Assembly: GCA_963754125.1 (NCBI GenBank)
Contig: CAVWEX010000014.1
Coordinates: 806,001 to 870,000, forward strand
DNA from: RPQJ01 sp963754125
GTDB lineage: Bacteria > Pseudomonadota > Gammaproteobacteria > Steroidobacterales > Steroidobacteraceae
Direction: 5' to 3'
DNA length: 64,000 nucleotides
The position numbers were made by a program, and so were the translations under genes. Shown piece after piece: positions 18,357-27,150 of the stretch; the first letter of the stretch is position 1; every line of letters starts with the position of its first letter. The notes beneath the pieces are model-generated. The model saw nothing but the letters and a program-made list of their open reading frames with translations. It had not been told where the DNA came from and ran no database searches.

Positions 18357-19468
18357 GCCCGCTCCACCGCGACCGGCACGAGCCGGCTTCCGAGCCGCAC
18401 GGTCACTCGATCGTTGACGCGGCCGACCAGCTGCCCGCAGGCCGCGTCGATGTCATCGCCTCGCGTGCGGCGGATGGTCGCGATCACGCCGCCCCTGATC
18501 AGCAGGTCACGGAAACGCACGATGGCCTCCTCGCTCGAACGACGGTAGCGGGTCCCCGGAAAGGGGTTGAACGGGATCAGGTTGACCTTGGCCGGGTGGC
18601 CGCGCAGCAGGTCCGCGAGCTCCCGGGCATGCGCGGGTAAGTCGTTGATCCCGTCGAGCATGACGTACTCGAAGGTGACGCTGCGGGCGTTCTGCTTCTC
18701 CACGTAGTGCCAGCATGCCGCGAGCAGGTCGGCAATCGGATGCCTGCGGTTGATCGGCACCAGCTCGCTGCGCAGCTCGTCGTTGGGCGCGTGCAGCGAC
18801 ACGGCGAGTGCGACGTTGGTCTCCTCCGCGATGCGGATCATCTGCGGCACGAGCCCCGAGGTACTGATCGTGACGCGGCGACGCGAGAGGTCGAGCCCGA
18901 GGTCGTCCATCATGACTTCCGCGGCGGGCACCACGTTGCGGTAGTTGGCGAGCGGCTCGCCCATGCCCATGAACACCACGTTGGTGATCACGCGGTCGCC
19001 GTCCGGCGAGTAGCCGAGCTCGCGGTTCGCGAGCCACACCTGGCCGACGATCTCGGCGGTGTCCAGGTTGCGGTTGAAGCCCTGCTGCGCCGTGGAGCAG
19101 AACGTGCAGTCCATCGCGCAGCCGACCTGGCTCGAGATGCACAGCGTGCCGCGGCCGGGCTCGGGAATGAACACCGTCTCGATGGCCTGGCCGCTCTCGA
19201 GCCTGAGCAGCCACTTGCGCGTACCGTCGGCGGAGCGCTGGGCGACGATGACCTCCGGCGTGCGGATCTCCGCGATGGCGGCGAGGCGCTGGCGGAAGTC
19301 CTTGCCGAGGTCGGTCATCGACTCGATGTCGCCGACCGCGCGCCGGTACATCCACTTCATCAGCTGGCGGGCGCGGAAGGGCTTCTCGCCCATCCCGACG
19401 ACGAACGCCTCGAGCCCGGACCGCGTCAGGCCGAGCAGGTTCGTCTTCGGTGTGGCGAGTTCACCCAT
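18353..19468 (-). CDS. rlmN: Dual-specificity 23S rRNA/tRNA methyltransferase RlmN
   Basis: 371 residues. Radical-SAM protein that methylates A2503 of 23S rRNA and A37 of some tRNAs. The CAMDCTFC cluster motif is near 117-124, preceded by LCISSQVG; GMGEPLANY follows. The late Cys in DDIDAACGQL is the resolving/methyl-carrying Cys. The length is typical. It is followed by pilW with a 4-base overlap and preceded by ndk 10 bases away. Confidence 0.97.
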   Translation of the reverse strand: MGELATPKTNLLGLTRSGLEAFVVGMGEKPFRARQLMKWMYRRAVGDIESMTDLGKDFRQRLAAIAEIRTPEVIVAQRSADGTRKWLLRLESGQAIETVFIPEPGRGTLCISSQVGCAMDCTFCSTAQQGFNRNLDTAEIVGQVWLANRELGYSPDGDRVITNVVFMGMGEPLANYRNVVPAAEVMMDDLGLDLSRRRVTISTSGLVPQMIRIAEETNVALAVSLHAPNDELRSELVPINRRHPIADLLAACWHYVEKQNARSVTFEYVMLDGINDLPAHARELADLLRGHPAKVNLIPFNPFPGTRYRRSSEEAIVRFRDLLIRGGVIATIRRTRGDDIDAACGQLVGRVNDRVTVRLGSRLVPVAVERA

Positions 19469-19478
19469 GGTTGGCGCG

Positions 19479-19904
19479 TCAGCGCGGGCAGAGCTCCGTC
19501 TCGGCGAAGAAATAGGCCACCTCGCGCGCGGCGTTCTCGAGGCTGTCGGAGCCGTGCACCACGTTCTGCTCGATGCTCTCCGCGAGGTCGGCGCGGATCG
19601 TGCCCGGCGCGGCCTTCTTCGGGTCGGTGGCGCCCATGATCTCGCGGTGCTTCGCCACGGCGTTGTCGCCTTCGAGCACCTGCACGATCACCGGACCGGA
19701 GGTCATGTAGGACACGAGGTCCTTGAAGAACGGCCGCTCGCGGTGCACGGCGTAGAAGCCTTCCGCCTGCGTCTGGGAGAGCCGCATCATGCGGGCAGCG
19801 ACGATGGCGAGGCCGGCCTGCTCGAAGCGGCGGTAGACCTCACCGATGACGTTCTTGCGGACACCATCGGGCTTGACGATGGACAGCGTGCGTTCGACGG
19901 CCAT
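19479..19904 (-). CDS. ndk: Nucleoside diphosphate kinase
   Basis: 141 residues, the usual size. It has KPDGVRKN near the start and the active-site His in NVVHGSDS (near 118). It transfers the gamma-phosphate between nucleoside tri- and diphosphates through a phospho-His. It heads the rlmN-pilW-rodZ run; a promoter candidate lies about 110 bases upstream. Confidence 0.98.
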   Translation of the reverse strand: MAVERTLSIVKPDGVRKNVIGEVYRRFEQAGLAIVAARMMRLSQTQAEGFYAVHRERPFFKDLVSYMTSGPVIVQVLEGDNAVAKHREIMGATDPKKAAPGTIRADLAESIEQNVVHGSDSLENAAREVAYFFAETELCPR

Positions 19905-20020
19905 GCGGATCCTCTAGTCAGGGCCACGAGCCCCGTTACCACGTGGAAAACGACCCCGACGATCCAGCCCCGCGCGAGCGCGGGCCCGGACAGGGCCAAC
20001 CTTGGAAAAGCGAACGGGCA

Positions 20021-20049
20021 AGTATACGCGCGGCTGGCGCGCCGGCCAA
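20021..20049 (-). promoter_or_regulatory. Sigma70-like promoter candidate for ndk-rlmN run
   Basis: On the minus strand, TTGGCC (20049-20044) and TATACT (20026-20021) are separated by 17 bases, with a predicted start near 20014. The hexamers match consensus at 4 of 6 and 5 of 6. It lies in a 168-base gap between iscA and ndk. Confidence 0.42.
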
Positions 20050-20072
20050 TAAAATTCAGCCGTGGCAGGCAG

Positions 20073-20396
20073 TTAGACGTTGAAGCTCTCGCCGCAACCG
20101 CACTCGCCCCGCACGTTCGGATTGCGGAACTTGAACGCCTCGTTGAGGCCGTGGCGGGCGAAATCGATCTCGGTGCCGTCCACGTAGCGAAGGCTCTCGG
20201 CGTCCACGATCACCTTCACGCCGCGATCCTCGAACACGATGTCGGCCGCGCCGATGTCGTCGGCGTAGCTCACCACGTAGGCGAATCCGGAACAGCCGGT
20301 CTTCTTGACGCCGAGCCGCAGGCCGACGCCGCGGCCGCGCTTGTCGAGGAAGCTCTGCACGCGCTCGGCGGCAGACGGCGTGAGGGAGACGGACAT
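20073..20396 (-). CDS. iscA: A-type iron-sulfur carrier (IscA/ErpA-like)
   Basis: 107 residues from the ATG at 20396 (MSVSLTPSAAERVQSF). The three A-type cysteines are present: GCSGFAY and the C-terminal CGCGESF. Delivers or stores Fe-S clusters for apo-targets. It is the last gene of the iscS run, after the IscU-like gene. Whether it is IscA or ErpA proper cannot be told from sequence alone. A longer reading from 20459 lacks family support. Confidence 0.9.
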   Translation of the reverse strand: MSVSLTPSAAERVQSFLDKRGRGVGLRLGVKKTGCSGFAYVVSYADDIGAADIVFEDRGVKVIVDAESLRYVDGTEIDFARHGLNEAFKFRNPNVRGECGCGESFNV

Positions 20397-20428
20397 CGCG
20401 CGATCGATCCTCTTGGGTTGGCGGGATT

Positions 20429-20827
20429 CTACACGGTAGCCGGTCCATGGCCCGGCCACTTCCCCGCCAGTTCGTGAACTGCGTCCTGCAGGACCAGCAG
20501 GCGACCGTACTTGGCGGGCGGCACGTCGAGCGCCGTCGCGACCTCGCGCCAGTCCCAGTCGGCGAACCCTGCCCGGCCGGCACCGCGCAGCCGATCGGTC
20601 AGCCAGGAGGCCGCCGCCAGGAAATGCGGACAGCCGAACGCGCGAAAGCGCAGTTCCGTTGCCTGCCCGTCCACGACACGGACGGCGAGCACGACTTCGG
20701 CACCCTGCTCCCGGTCGCCGACCCGTGCGCGCACGACGTCCTCATCGGGCGGCAGGTCGCCGGCACCGGTGAGAGCCACCATGCGACGGCACACCTCGGG
20801 CCCGTAGCGCGGATCGTCGAAGCTCAT
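20429..20827 (-). CDS. IscU-like scaffold homologue missing two cluster cysteines
   Basis: 132 residues that align with the IscU/NifU N-terminal fold: a start resembling YGPEV, a GD-EV beta strand, RFRAFGCPHFLAAASWLTD and the final helix KYGRLLVLQDAVHEL. In IscU three Cys plus a His hold the cluster. Here only the FGC cysteine is kept; the ACGD cysteine and the HC pair (here GR in KYGRLL) are replaced. It overlaps iscS by 4 bases and precedes iscA, so it is tied to Fe-S assembly. It may be a regulator or accessory rather than a true scaffold; this is inference. Confidence 0.7.
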   Translation of the reverse strand: MSFDDPRYGPEVCRRMVALTGAGDLPPDEDVVRARVGDREQGAEVVLAVRVVDGQATELRFRAFGCPHFLAAASWLTDRLRGAGRAGFADWDWREVATALDVPPAKYGRLLVLQDAVHELAGKWPGHGPATV

Positions 20828-21996
20828 GCCATGGCCCCCGGCGGCGCCACGGCACGCAGCCGCTCGACCGCGGCAGCGATCGCGTGCACGGCCTGATCGA
20901 TGTCGCCATCGGTGGTGTAGCGGCCGAGGCTCAGTCGCAGCGAACTCTGCGCCAGCCGGTCGCTGCGACCGAGCGCGCGCAGCACGTAGGACGGCTCGGC
21001 GCTGGTAGTCGCGCAGGCCGAACCCGAGGCGACCGCGAGTCCGGGCAGCGCGTAGAGCAGGCTCTCGCCTTCGACGCCGTCGATGGTGACGCTCAGGATC
21101 CCGGGGGCGCGCTGCGTCGGGTGCCCGTTCAGCGTCACGCCGGCCAGCGTCGCGAGGCCCTGCCACAATCGCTCGCGCAGTCCGGCGATGCGGCTGCACT
21201 CCTCGCTCCCCTCCACGGCCGCGATGCGGCAGGCCGCTCCCATGCCCACCACCTGGTGCGTGGCGACGGTGCCCGGGCGCAGGCCGCGCTCCTGGCCGCC
21301 GCCGTGCAGCAGCGGCACGAGGCCGAGCCGGGGCTCGCGGCGCACGCACAGGGCGCCGACGCCCTTCGGCCCGTGCAACTTGTGCGCGGTCAGCGCGAGC
21401 AGGTCGATGCAGTCGCGCTCCACGTCGATCGGCAGCTTGCCGGCACTCTGCGCCGCATCGACGTGGAACAGGATGCCTCGCGCGCGACACAGCCGCCCGA
21501 CCGAACCGATGTCCTGGACGACCCCGATCTCGTTGTTCACGTGCATCAGCGAGACGAGGATCGTGTCGGTGCGCAGCGCCGCCTCGACCTGCCCGGGCTC
21601 GACGATGCCGTCGGCACCGGGCCTGAGGTACGTGACCTCGAATCCCTCGCGCTCGAGCTGGCGGCAGGCGGCGAGCACCGCCGGGTGCTCGGTCCGCGAG
21701 GTCACGAGGTGCCGCCCGCGCGTCTGGTAGAAGCGCGCCGCACCGAGCAGCGCGAGGTTGTCGGCTTCCGTGGCTCCCGAGGTCCAGACGACCTGCGCGG
21801 GATCGGCGCCGATGAGCGCGGCGACCTCGGAGCGTGCCCGCTCGACGCGCTGCTGCGCGCGCCGGCCGGGCGCGTGCGCCACGGCGGCTGGATTGGCGAA
21901 GTCGCCCGCCTGGCCGAGGCACTCGAGCATCGCCTCGACGACGCGCGGATCGACCGGCGTCGTGGCGGCGTTGTCCAGGTAGATCACCGGGCTCAC
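20824..21996 (-). CDS. iscS: Cysteine desulfurase
   Basis: 390 residues, class V aminotransferase fold. The PLP lysine is in LTAHKLHGPKG, with HVDAAQSAGK before it. The catalytic Cys lies in ASGSACATTSAEPS near 325, in a loop as in IscS-type (group I) enzymes. It releases sulfur from cysteine for Fe-S clusters and tRNA thiolation. It overlaps the trmJ stop upstream and the IscU-like start downstream, each by 4 bases. No iscR, hscAB or fdx of the standard operon is here. Confidence 0.93.
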   Translation of the reverse strand: MSPVIYLDNAATTPVDPRVVEAMLECLGQAGDFANPAAVAHAPGRRAQQRVERARSEVAALIGADPAQVVWTSGATEADNLALLGAARFYQTRGRHLVTSRTEHPAVLAACRQLEREGFEVTYLRPGADGIVEPGQVEAALRTDTILVSLMHVNNEIGVVQDIGSVGRLCRARGILFHVDAAQSAGKLPIDVERDCIDLLALTAHKLHGPKGVGALCVRREPRLGLVPLLHGGGQERGLRPGTVATHQVVGMGAACRIAAVEGSEECSRIAGLRERLWQGLATLAGVTLNGHPTQRAPGILSVTIDGVEGESLLYALPGLAVASGSACATTSAEPSYVLRALGRSDRLAQSSLRLSLGRYTTDGDIDQAVHAIAAAVERLRAVAPPGAMA

Positions 21997-22747
21997 GAGC
22001 GTATTGCGCCGGGCGGCGGGGGCGGATCGCCGGCGCGCCGGCGTCGGCCCTGCACCGAGGTGAGGATGCCGCGCAGGATGTTGATCTCGTTCTGGTCCGG
22101 CACGGCGCGGTTGAAGAACCGGCGCAGGCGGGCCATCAGGTGGCCCTCGCCCGTCCGGTCACGGAACTCGATGTCCTCGAGCACCTCCTCGAGGTGCGCG
22201 TAGAAGCGTTCCATCTCGCGCGCACTCGCAAGCGGGGCGCCGCCTCCAGGCTGCGTCGCCAGGGCGTGCACCGCCGGGCGAGCAGGATCTCGTAGGCGAC
22301 CACCTGCACCGCCATCGCCACGTTGAGCGATGCGTACGCGGTGCCCGTCGGGATCGTCAGCAGCAACTGGCAGCGCTCGAGGTCCTCGTTCGTGAGGCCG
22401 GTGCGCTCGGCACCGAACAGCACCGCGACCTCGCCGGTGGCCGCCGCGGCCGCGATCTCGGCGGCGGCCTCGCGCGGCTCGACCGTCCGCCATGGCAGGT
22501 GCCGCGAGCGGGCGGTGGTGCCCACGACCAGTCCGCAGTCGGCCACGGCCGAGGGCACGTCGGCGAACACCTGCGCCCGCTCGAGGACGTCGTCGGCACC
22601 GGCGGCCATCACGGTGGCCTCCATCGCCGGGAAGCGATCGGGCGCCACCAGGCACAGCCGCTCGAGGCCCATGTTCTTCATGGCGCGCGCGGCCGATCCG
22701 ATGTTGCCGGGGTGGGAGATCCCTGCGAGGACGATGCGTATGGACAT
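21993..22747 (-). CDS. trmJ: tRNA (Cm32/Um32) methyltransferase TrmJ, frame broken once
   Basis: SPOUT methyltransferase that 2'-O-methylates position 32 of tRNA. It begins MSIRIVLAGISHPGNIGSAA, with the knot elements LFGAERTGLTNEDL and IPTGTAYASLNVAMAVQVV. The frame breaks near 22277 (one base missing); the other frame gives SAREMERFYAHLEEVLEDI and the family ending with FFNRAVPDQNEINILRGIL. The repaired length is about 251 residues. It shares a short (46-base) divergent gap with suhB and starts the iscS run. Confidence 0.9.
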
Positions 22748-22793
22748 GCTCTGGTATTCTAGCGGCCCGTCGGTCGGACTCGGCCCGCCCAGC

Positions 22794-23594
22794 ATGCAGC
22801 CCCTGCTCAACATCGCGATCCGCGCCGCGCGGCGCGCGGGCGACCTGATCGTGCGTAACGTGGACCGCGTGCCCTCGCTCGGCGTGCGCTCCAAGAGCCG
22901 CAACGACTTCGTCACCGAGATCGACCAGCTCGCCGAGCGCGACATCATCGAGACCATCCGGCGCAGCCACCCCGACCACGGCTTCCTCGGCGAGGAATCC
23001 GGGCGCAGCGGCGGCGACGAGTTCGTGTGGATCATCGATCCGCTCGACGGCACGACGAACTTCCTGCACGGCTTCCCGACCTTCGCCGTCTCGCTCGCCT
23101 GCGAGTATCGAGGCCGGCTCGAGCACGGCGTGGTCTACGACCCCATGCGCCAGGAACTCTTCACCGCCTCGCGCGGCGACGGAGCGCAGGTCGACGGCAA
23201 GCGCATCCGCGTGAGCAAGCAGCTGGAGCTCGAGGGCGCGCTGATCGGCACGGGATTCCCGTACCGGGCCAACGCCCGGTGGACGGACGAGTACCTCGCC
23301 ATGCTCAAGGTCGTGATGGAACGCACCGCCGGCATCCGCCGGCCCGGCGCCGCCTCGCTCGACCTCGCCTACGTCGCGGCAGGCCGCACCGACGGGTTCT
23401 GGGAGATCGGCCTGAATTCCTGGGACACTGCCGCCGGCACGCTGCTCATCACCGAGGCCGGCGGCCGCATCGGCACGCTCACCGGCGGCGAGTACCGCCA
23501 GGGCGGCAACGTGATCGCCGGAACGCCGAAGGTGTACGAGGCACTGGTGGAGGCCCTGCGGCCGCTGGTGCCCGAGGGGCTGCGCGAGGACTGA
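22794..23594 (+). CDS. suhB: Inositol-1-monophosphatase SuhB
   Basis: 266 residues, the usual size. Metal-binding motifs: EESG, WIIDPLDGTTNFLHG, and WDTAAG near the end. Hydrolyses inositol monophosphates; in E. coli SuhB also joins the rRNA antitermination complex. The start is the ATG at 22794 (MQPLLNIAIRAARRAG). It is divergent from trmJ, the usual gammaproteobacterial arrangement. Confidence 0.95.
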   Translation: MQPLLNIAIRAARRAGDLIVRNVDRVPSLGVRSKSRNDFVTEIDQLAERDIIETIRRSHPDHGFLGEESGRSGGDEFVWIIDPLDGTTNFLHGFPTFAVSLACEYRGRLEHGVVYDPMRQELFTASRGDGAQVDGKRIRVSKQLELEGALIGTGFPYRANARWTDEYLAMLKVVMERTAGIRRPGAASLDLAYVAAGRTDGFWEIGLNSWDTAAGTLLITEAGGRIGTLTGGEYRQGGNVIAGTPKVYEALVEALRPLVPEGLRED

Positions 23595-23688
23595 GCGGCC
23601 CGCGCCACCTATCGCGGCGCACGGCTCTCCGGTACATTCCGCCGCGTTTGCGCCACGGGGCGCACCCCGGAACCCGAGGCCGTCTCCC

Positions 23689-25140
23689 ATGCCCAAGCGC
23701 CTGTTCTCCACCAAGCCGATCGGCGAGCTGCACGAGGCCGACAGCTTCAACGAGCTGCACCGCACGCTCGACGCGCGCGCGCTGGTGCTGCTCGGCATCG
23801 GCGCGATCATCGGCACGGGCATTTTCGTGCTTACCGGCACGGCGGCCGCGAACCACGCGGGCCCCGCGCTCGTGGTGTCGTTCCTGATCGCCGGGCTGGG
23901 CTGCGCGCTGGCCGGCCTGTGCTACGCAGAGTTCGCCTCGATGATCCCCGTGTCGGGCAGCGCGTACTCGTATTCCTACGCGACGCTGGGCGAAGGGGTC
24001 GCATGGTTCATCGGCTGGAACCTGATCCTCGAGTACCTGTTCGCCGCCGCGACGGTCGCGGTCGGCTGGTCCGGGTACGTCGTGAGCCTGGTCGAGCAGC
24101 TCGGCTTCCACCTGCCCGACGCGCTGACCAATGCCCCGCTCACCAAGGGTGCGGGGCACTTCGAGATCGTTCGCACGGGGGCGATCCTGAACCTGCCGGC
24201 CGTGCTGGTCGTCGCGGCGATCACGGCGCTCTGCTACGTGGGCATCCACCAGTCGGCGCGCTTCAATGCCATCGTTGTGGCGATCAAGGTGACGGTGATC
24301 GTGCTGTTCATCGGCTTCGGCATGTGGGTCGTGGACGGCGCCAACTGGCAGCCGTTCATCCCGGCGAACGCCGGGGAGTTCGGCCGCTTCGGCTGGAGCG
24401 GCGTGGTGCAGGCCGCTGGCATCATCTTCTTCGCCTACATCGGCTTCGACGCGGTCTCAACCGCCGCGCAGGAGGCGAAGAACCCCCAGCGCGACATGCC
24501 GATCGGCATCCTGGCGAGCCTCGCGGTGTGCACCGTGCTGTACGTCGCCGTCTCGGCGGTGCTCACCGGCATGGTGCATTACAGCGAGCTCAACACGCCG
24601 GCACCGGTCGCCCTCGCGCTCGACCGCCACCCGGAGCTCAACTGGCTCGCCGGCTGGATCAAGCTCGGCGCGATCGCCGGCATGACCTCGGTGATCCTGG
24701 TGATGATGCTCGGCCAGCCGCGCATCTTCTACGCGATGTCGCGCGACGGGCTGCTCCCGCCGCTGTTCCGACGCGTGCACCCGACCCACAAGACGCCGTA
24801 TGTCGGCACGCTGATCACGGGCTCGCTCGCCGCACTCATCGCGGGGCTGTTCCCGGTGACGATCCTGGGCGAGCTCGTGTCGATCGGCACGCTGCTCGCC
24901 TTCACCACCGTGTGCATTGGCGTGCTCGTGCTGCGCTACACGCGGCCCGACATCCCGCGCCATTTCAAGGTGCCGGCCCCCTGGCTGGTGTGCATCTCGG
25001 GCGCGCTGGTGTGCACCGGCATGATGCTGTCGCTGCCGCAGGACACCTGGATCCGGTTGCTCGGGTGGACGATCCTCGGGTTCGCGATCTACGTCTTCTA
25101 CGGATTCCGGCACAGCGAACTGCGCAAGAGCGGCCGGTAA
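23689..25140 (+). CDS. APC-family amino-acid permease (CAT-like)
   Basis: 483 residues with about 12 membrane segments. Helix 1 has the unwound GIGAIIGTGIFVLTG motif of amino-acid/polyamine/organocation transporters, and FAYIGFDAVSTAAQE marks helix 6. Similar to the bacterial cationic amino-acid transporter group (YfnA/GkApcT-like). The substrate cannot be fixed from sequence. It stands alone: 94 bases after suhB and convergent with TerC, with 19 bases between. Confidence 0.88.
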   Translation: MPKRLFSTKPIGELHEADSFNELHRTLDARALVLLGIGAIIGTGIFVLTGTAAANHAGPALVVSFLIAGLGCALAGLCYAEFASMIPVSGSAYSYSYATLGEGVAWFIGWNLILEYLFAAATVAVGWSGYVVSLVEQLGFHLPDALTNAPLTKGAGHFEIVRTGAILNLPAVLVVAAITALCYVGIHQSARFNAIVVAIKVTVIVLFIGFGMWVVDGANWQPFIPANAGEFGRFGWSGVVQAAGIIFFAYIGFDAVSTAAQEAKNPQRDMPIGILASLAVCTVLYVAVSAVLTGMVHYSELNTPAPVALALDRHPELNWLAGWIKLGAIAGMTSVILVMMLGQPRIFYAMSRDGLLPPLFRRVHPTHKTPYVGTLITGSLAALIAGLFPVTILGELVSIGTLLAFTTVCIGVLVLRYTRPDIPRHFKVPAPWLVCISGALVCTGMMLSLPQDTWIRLLGWTILGFAIYVFYGFRHSELRKSGR

Positions 25141-25159
25141 GCGCCGCGCCGCGAAGCGC

Positions 25160-26146
25160 CTATCGACCGGTCCGGTCCTGGGCGGCCGCCCGCGCCTCGC
25201 GCCGCGTGGCCCAGAGCGAGGCCAGCACACCGCCCGCCAGCGTGCAGAGGATGATGCCGAGCGAGACGAGATTCGGTACGTGGAAATGCCCGTGCATCAG
25301 CATCTTCACGCCGACGAACGCCAGGATCAGGACCAGGCTGTACTTCAGGTACCGGAACATCGCCATCAGGCCCGCCACCGCGAAGTACAGCGAGCGCAGG
25401 CCGAGGATGGCGAAGGCGTTCGAAGTGAAGACGATGAACGGGTCGCGCGTCACGCCGAGGATGGCGGGGATGGAGTCCACCGCGAACACCACGTCGGTCA
25501 GCTCGACCATCACCAGCGCCACGAACAGCGGCGTGGCGTGCAGCTGCCCCTCGCGCCGCACGAAGAACCGCGCCCGGTCGAGTTCCTCCGTCACCGGCAC
25601 GAAGCGGCGTACCAGTCGCGCCGGGAAGCTCGCGCCGAAGTCGCGCTCTTCCTCGTCGTCGCGCAGCATCCTGAGCGCGGACAGCAGCAGGATCGCCCCG
25701 AACACGTAGAACATCCAGTCGAAGCGACTGAGAAGCGCCGTGCCCGTCGCGATCATCAGCCCGCGCAGCACGATCGCGCCGACGATGCCCCAGAAGAGGA
25801 CCCGGTACTGGTAGAGCGCCGGGATCTTCAGGTAGGCGAAGATCAGCGCGATCACGAAGATGTTGTCGACGGACAGCGACCACTCGAGCAGGTAGCCCGT
25901 CACGTACAGCACGACGGCGTCCTTGCCACCGTTCACGCCGGGACCCGGCTGGAAGTCGAACCAGGCGTGCTCGTAGAGCCCGTAGACCACCAGCGTGAAC
26001 GACATCGCCACGCTCACCCACACGCCGGTCCAGAACAGCGCCTGCTTGACGGAGAGCTCGGCGGCCTCCCGGTGCAGGACGCTGAGGTCGAGGATCAGCA
26101 GAGTCAGGAAGAGCGCGAGAAAGCCGCCCCAGACGAGCTCGTTCAC
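25160..26146 (-). CDS. TerC/Alx-family membrane protein
   Basis: 328 residues with about eight membrane helices. Conserved acidic residues in membrane segments are visible: LILDLSVL, EWSLSVDNIFVIALI, VVFAVDSIPAI. E. coli Alx of this family exports manganese; other TerC proteins relate to tellurite resistance or metallation of exported proteins. A cytoplasmic charged loop (RDDEEERDFG) lies mid-protein. Only 55 bases separate it from secF, so it may be read from the sec operon; no yybP-ykoY riboswitch is apparent in so short a gap. Confidence 0.88.
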   Translation of the reverse strand: MNELVWGGFLALFLTLLILDLSVLHREAAELSVKQALFWTGVWVSVAMSFTLVVYGLYEHAWFDFQPGPGVNGGKDAVVLYVTGYLLEWSLSVDNIFVIALIFAYLKIPALYQYRVLFWGIVGAIVLRGLMIATGTALLSRFDWMFYVFGAILLLSALRMLRDDEEERDFGASFPARLVRRFVPVTEELDRARFFVRREGQLHATPLFVALVMVELTDVVFAVDSIPAILGVTRDPFIVFTSNAFAILGLRSLYFAVAGLMAMFRYLKYSLVLILAFVGVKMLMHGHFHVPNLVSLGIILCTLAGGVLASLWATRREARAAAQDRTGR

Positions 26147-26201
26147 CCGGCGACTCCTGGTGTAATCACAGCCGAGGCCCGCAGGGGATCACGAGCCCGC
26201 T

Positions 26202-27143
26202 TCACGGCATGTCGTCGACCGCGTCCTTCTCGCGCTGCACCGGCAGCAGGTCTCGCGCGGTGAGATTCAGGTCCAGTGCCAGGGCACTCGCGATGTAGAT
26301 CGACGAGTAGGTTCCGACCAGGATGCCGATCGTGAGCGCCGTCGCGAACCCGCGCAGGATCTCGCCGCCGAAGAACAGCAGCGCAAGCACCGTGATCATC
26401 GTCGTGAAGCTGGTCATGATGGTGCGCGAGAGGGTCTCGTTGATCGCCGCGTCGATGACCTGCTCCGGCGTGCCCTTGCGCAGCGACAGGAAGCGCTCGC
26501 GGATGCGATCGAACACCACCACGGTGTCGTTCAGCGAGTAGCCGATCACGGCGAGGATCGCCGCCAGCGCCGGCAGGTCGAAGGTGAGTCCGGTGATGGC
26601 GAAGAAACCGAGAATCACGATTGGATCGTGCAGCGCCGCCGCGATGGCACCGATCCCGAGCTTCCACTGGAAGCGGAAAGCCACGTACGCCATGATCAGC
26701 AGGAAGGTGAACAGCACCGCGAGCGCGCCCTTCTCGGCGAGTTCCTCGCCGACCTGGGGGCCGACCACCTCGGTGCGGCGCAGTTCGGCGCCCGGCTCGT
26801 AGGCCTGGATTGCCGCCAGCACGCTCTGCCCGAGCTTGTTGGTGTCCTGGCCCTCCTCCGGCAGCACCCTCACGAGCACGTCGCTCGCCGTGCCGAAGCT
26901 CTGCACCGACGCATCGCCGATCCCGGCCGTGCCGAGGGCACCGCGGACCTGCTCGAGATTGGCGGCCTGGGGAAAGGCGAACTCGAGCACCACGCCGCCG
27001 GTGAAGTCGATGCCGAAGTTGAGGCCCCGCACCGCCAGCGCGATCAGCGAGCCGAGGATCAGGATGGCCGACACCACGTACCACCGCCTGCGGGTGGCCA
27101 TGAACGGGTAGCGGGTCACCTTGTGGAAGAATTCCATCGGCAA
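26202..27143 (-). CDS. secF: Protein translocase subunit SecF
   Basis: 313 residues, six membrane helices. FGIDFTGGVVLEF follows helix 1; DPIVILGFFAITG, IGYSLNDTVVVFDRIRE and TIMTSFTTMITVLALLFFGG are the conserved RND-type segments. With SecD it uses the proton gradient to complete protein export. It starts 7 bases after the secD stop. Confidence 0.97.
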   Translation of the reverse strand: MPMEFFHKVTRYPFMATRRRWYVVSAILILGSLIALAVRGLNFGIDFTGGVVLEFAFPQAANLEQVRGALGTAGIGDASVQSFGTASDVLVRVLPEEGQDTNKLGQSVLAAIQAYEPGAELRRTEVVGPQVGEELAEKGALAVLFTFLLIMAYVAFRFQWKLGIGAIAAALHDPIVILGFFAITGLTFDLPALAAILAVIGYSLNDTVVVFDRIRERFLSLRKGTPEQVIDAAINETLSRTIMTSFTTMITVLALLFFGGEILRGFATALTIGILVGTYSSIYIASALALDLNLTARDLLPVQREKDAVDDMP

Positions 27144-27150
27144 TGATCCT

